Part shown: piece after piece, positions 62,065 to 64,000 of the stretch | Numbering within the stretch: the first letter of the stretch is position 1 | Layout of the letters: each line of letters starts with the position of its first letter | Position numbers and translations under genes: made by a program | The notes under the pieces: model-generated | Databases searched by the model: none | What the model was told of the DNA's origin: nothing | What the model saw: the letters and a program-made list of their open reading frames with translations, nothing else | Source of the DNA: an uncultured Pseudomonadota bacterium | GTDB taxonomy: Bacteria > Pseudomonadota > Gammaproteobacteria > Steroidobacterales > Woeseiaceae | Assembly: GCA_913055625.1 (NCBI GenBank) | Contig: CAJXJW010000001.1 | Location: 248,001 to 312,000, forward strand | Direction: 5' to 3' | DNA length: 64,000 nt

Positions 62065-63060
62065 ATGCGCCGCCGTCGCCGCAGCGTCGAGGCCTTCAGC
62101 CTCTCGTTCCTGGACTGCATTTGTTGCGGTTTCGGCGCGATCATCCTGCTGCTCGTCCTCTCGAAGATCTACGAGCCGGTCATCATCGAGAAGACGCAGC
62201 AGGACCTCGAGTCGCTGATCGCGCGGCTGCAACAGGAGTTGTTTGAGATTCGCGGTGAAACCACGACGCTCAATCGCGAGTTGAAAGACGTCCGTGAACA
62301 GACCTCGAAGAGCACGGATCGGTTGGCGCGCCTGCAGGGCGAACTTGAGACGGTGCGCGGCCAGTATCGCCTGGCGGAACAGCAGACCGCCGAACTCGCC
62401 GATGCCGGTGAGCTCGAGACGGTCAAGCAGCGGTTGACCGAGGAAATGTTGCGCCTTCAACCCTACTACCGGGCGGCGGACGACGATGCGGTCGCCGGCA
62501 TCCCGGTGGACAGCGAGTACATCATTTTCGTCATCGACACGTCCGGCTCGATGCAGCAGTTCAACTGGGGCCGCGCAATCAAGAAGCTCGAGGAGACGCT
62601 GAACGTCTATCCCGAGGTCAAGGGCATCCAGATCATGAACGACAACGGGAAGTACATGTTCCAGCAGTACGCGGGACAGTGGATTCCCGACACGCCCGGC
62701 CGCCGTGAGGCGATCCTGAGCACGATGCGCACGTGGCGCCCGTTCAGCGACAGTAACCCCGCCGACGGCATCATTTACGCAATCAATGCGTTCTGGTCGC
62801 CCGAGAAGAAGATCAGCATCTACGTGTTCGGCGACGAGTTTTCCGGCCGCTCCGTGGAGTCGGTGGTACGGCAGATCGAACAGGTCAACATCGTCAGTGG
62901 CACGGGGGAGCGGCTGGTCCGCATCCACGCGGTCGGGTTCCCGCTGCTCGATATCGGCGGGGGCGGCATCCCGCCGACCGCGCGCCAGTTCGCACAGCTG
63001 ATGCGCGTCCTGTGTGACCGCAATGGCGGCACGTTCGTTGCCCTGAACCGGAACGACTAG
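62065..63060 (+). CDS. Membrane-anchored vWA-domain protein, copy 2
   Basis: 331 residues with the same plan as copy 1: M-R-R-R-R-R, helix (about 11-33) with F-S-L-S-F-L-D-C-I-C-C-G-F-G-A-I-I-L-L, coiled coil (about 40-130), then a vWA domain (about 150-331) with MIDAS D-T-S-G-S near 157. D17, C18, C21, G22, G24 and A25 are at identical positions in both copies. The vWA parts differ a lot, so the pair probably forms a heteromer. It is the last gene of the tight operon. A 125-base gap follows before the OmpA-like gene. Confidence 0.88.
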   Translation: MRRRRRSVEAFSLSFLDCICCGFGAIILLLVLSKIYEPVIIEKTQQDLESLIARLQQELFEIRGETTTLNRELKDVREQTSKSTDRLARLQGELETVRGQYRLAEQQTAELADAGELETVKQRLTEEMLRLQPYYRAADDDAVAGIPVDSEYIIFVIDTSGSMQQFNWGRAIKKLEETLNVYPEVKGIQIMNDNGKYMFQQYAGQWIPDTPGRREAILSTMRTWRPFSDSNPADGIIYAINAFWSPEKKISIYVFGDEFSGRSVESVVRQIEQVNIVSGTGERLVRIHAVGFPLLDIGGGGIPPTARQFAQLMRVLCDRNGGTFVALNRND

Positions 63061-63185
63061 CCGCCACATTTCGCCACGATTGATCGGAAGCCGCGCACGT
63101 TGCCGCCCGGCGCCGGTCCCGCGTGCGCGTTGCAATGTCGTCCAGCGAAGGCCATCCCGGCTTTCGGTCAATGGAGGACACTGGA

Positions 63186-63926
63186 ATGAAGAAATTGGCC
63201 TGGACCATCACGGCGATCGCGCTGACGATCGGGACTTCGACGGCGGCGAACGCGGCCGGCCAGCCGTCGAAAGAGGAACTCAAGGGCGCCGGCGCCGGCG
63301 CGCTGCTGGGCGCGGCGGTAGGCGGGCCGGTCGGCTTCATCGTCGGCGCGGCGATCGGTGCCGAGGTGGGCGAATCGATGCATCACAAGAATGCCGAGAT
63401 CGGCACGCTCGACCGGTCGCTCGAGGCATCCAAGGCGCGCGTGCAGGCGCTGCGCATCGAGATGGACGACCTGGAGCGAGAGCTCGGCACGACCTCGGCC
63501 GACCTCGCGACGCTGGAGCGCAGTGTTCACCCGGAACTCGTGAGCCTCATGCAGTCGGGCATCAGCCTCGACCTGCTGTTCCGGACTGACGAGTTCGAAC
63601 TCGTCGACGGCGCGCGCCTGTCATCACTCGCCGCATCGCTGGCGGCGATGCCGGAGGTCCGGGTGCACCTTGACGGCTTTGCTGACGAGCGTGGGGACAG
63701 CGACTACAACCAGGCGCTCTCCGAGAAGCGCGTGCTGTTCGTGCGCGATCACCTTGTCGAAGCCGGCATCGAGCCCTCGCGGATCAGCGCCATGGCGCAT
63801 GGCGAGACGGCTGCGGCGGACCAGACCGAGGACAGCTTCGCGCTGGAGCGTCGCGTGAGCCTGCGCGTCTACCTGGACGGCAACGCGACCGTGGCGGCGA
63901 ACCGGGACGACGGCGGGTCGCGGTAG
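63186..63926 (+). CDS. OmpA-family peptidoglycan-binding protein with glycine zipper
   Basis: 246 residues from the ATG at 63186 (GGAGG at 63173-63177). Signal peptide, then a glycine zipper (G-A-G-A-G-A-L-L-G-A-A-V-G-G-P-V-G-F-I-V-G-A-A-I-G), a coiled coil (about 75-105), and a C-terminal OmpA domain (about 125-235: V-H-L-D-G-F-A-D-E-R-G-D-S-D-Y-N-Q-A-L-S-E-K-R), with the Asp and Arg that bind diaminopimelate. It anchors the outer envelope to peptidoglycan. It lies 125 bases after copy 2 of the vWA pair, so it may be a further member of the system or a separate gene. Confidence 0.93.
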   Translation: MKKLAWTITAIALTIGTSTAANAAGQPSKEELKGAGAGALLGAAVGGPVGFIVGAAIGAEVGESMHHKNAEIGTLDRSLEASKARVQALRIEMDDLERELGTTSADLATLERSVHPELVSLMQSGISLDLLFRTDEFELVDGARLSSLAASLAAMPEVRVHLDGFADERGDSDYNQALSEKRVLFVRDHLVEAGIEPSRISAMAHGETAAADQTEDSFALERRVSLRVYLDGNATVAANRDDGGSR

Positions 63927-63944
63927 AGCCCGCCCGTCCGACTC

Positions 63945-63980
63945 CGCCGGGCCGGCGCATGCGCCGGCCCGGCGTGTTTA
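63945..63980 (+). terminator. Perfect-palindrome terminator after the OmpA-like gene
   Basis: A perfect self-complementary 30-base sequence (63945-63974: CGCCGGG...CCCGGCG, GC-only except for the central CATG) is followed by TGTTTA. It lies 19 bases after the stop codon. As DNA it is symmetric, so it could act on either strand. Confidence 0.75.
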
Positions 63981-63990
63981 TAATCCCGCC
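63979..63990 (+). promoter_or_regulatory. -10 element of the next gene, apparently leaderless
   Basis: TATAAT at 63979-63984 is followed after only 6 bases by an ATG at 63991 (M-T-D..., cut by the window edge). The promoter would share the T-rich end of the terminator just upstream. No ribosome-binding site fits between. Confidence 0.5.
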
Positions 63991-64000
63991 ATGACCGACG

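Noticed and set aside
58775..63926. Zorya anti-phage system
   Set aside because: A MotA-like and an OmpA-like gene are present, but the OmpA protein lacks the MotB-type helix and there is no ZorC, ZorD or ZorE-like gene.

Overview
The window is GC-rich, densely packed bacterial DNA with no rRNA, tRNA, CRISPR array or insertion sequence that I could see. The gene content points to an aerobic, respiring gammaproteobacterium: RND efflux, heme A synthase, OadGAB sodium-pumping decarboxylase, beta-alanine transaminase with MmsA, Omp85-type and OmpA-type envelope proteins, DgkA and DUF4124. A marine or sediment lineage near Woeseiales or Steroidobacterales is a guess from general character only.

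Layout. 1-3.7 kb: 3' part of an RND pump, then an autoregulated TetR gene and a small secreted protein linked by three identical operator-like palindromes. 4.3-6.8 kb: a minus-strand porin / FMN-binding / PepSY set below a Fur-like box. 7-9.4 kb: a TetR gene and a fused ATP sulfurylase-APS kinase. 9.5-12.9 kb: a diheme lipoprotein, YceI, tryptophan 2,3-dioxygenase and FKBP isomerase. 13.1-18.7 kb: a minus-strand run (acyl-CoA dehydrogenase, MaoC hydratase, quinone reductase, ZIP-like permease, prolyl oligopeptidase). 18.8-24.2 kb: a DUF4124 protein, an Omp85-like protein and oadGAB. 24.2-30.7 kb: mostly minus-strand secreted or hydrolytic proteins (cupin, DUF3291, exported Rossmann protein, lipoprotein, aspartyl protease, M20 peptidase, MBL hydrolase). 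30.8-34.4 kb: beta-alanine catabolism (transaminase plus MmsA) divergent from a XRE-cupin regulator. 34.4-40.6 kb: a nested inverted-repeat element, branched-chain aminotransferase, heme A synthase, an alpha-hydroxy-acid oxidase, cold-shock protein and an octaheme TPR lipoprotein. 40.5-48.5 kb: a TauE permease, a five-gene overlapping chain ending in glycerol kinase, a glycosyltransferase, a PAP2 phosphatase and DgkA.

48.65-63.06 kb is the most unusual part: eleven co-directional, tightly spaced genes, with an OmpA-like gene just downstream. They encode a zinc-ribbon Ser/Thr kinase, a PP2C phosphatase, a Gly/Ser-repeat lipoprotein, another lipoprotein, a transmembrane kinase with TPRs, an FHA-PEGA-FGE-like membrane protein, a tiny acidic secreted protein, a MotA/TolQ/ExbB-type channel subunit, an actin/Hsp70-like protein fused to FHA, and two von Willebrand A proteins. 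The two vWA proteins each have one N-terminal membrane helix with an aspartate at the same position. I infer a phosphorylation-controlled, ion-driven envelope complex in which the vWA proteins take the place of ExbD/TolR/MotB. That is a hypothesis from sequence architecture, not a known assignment.
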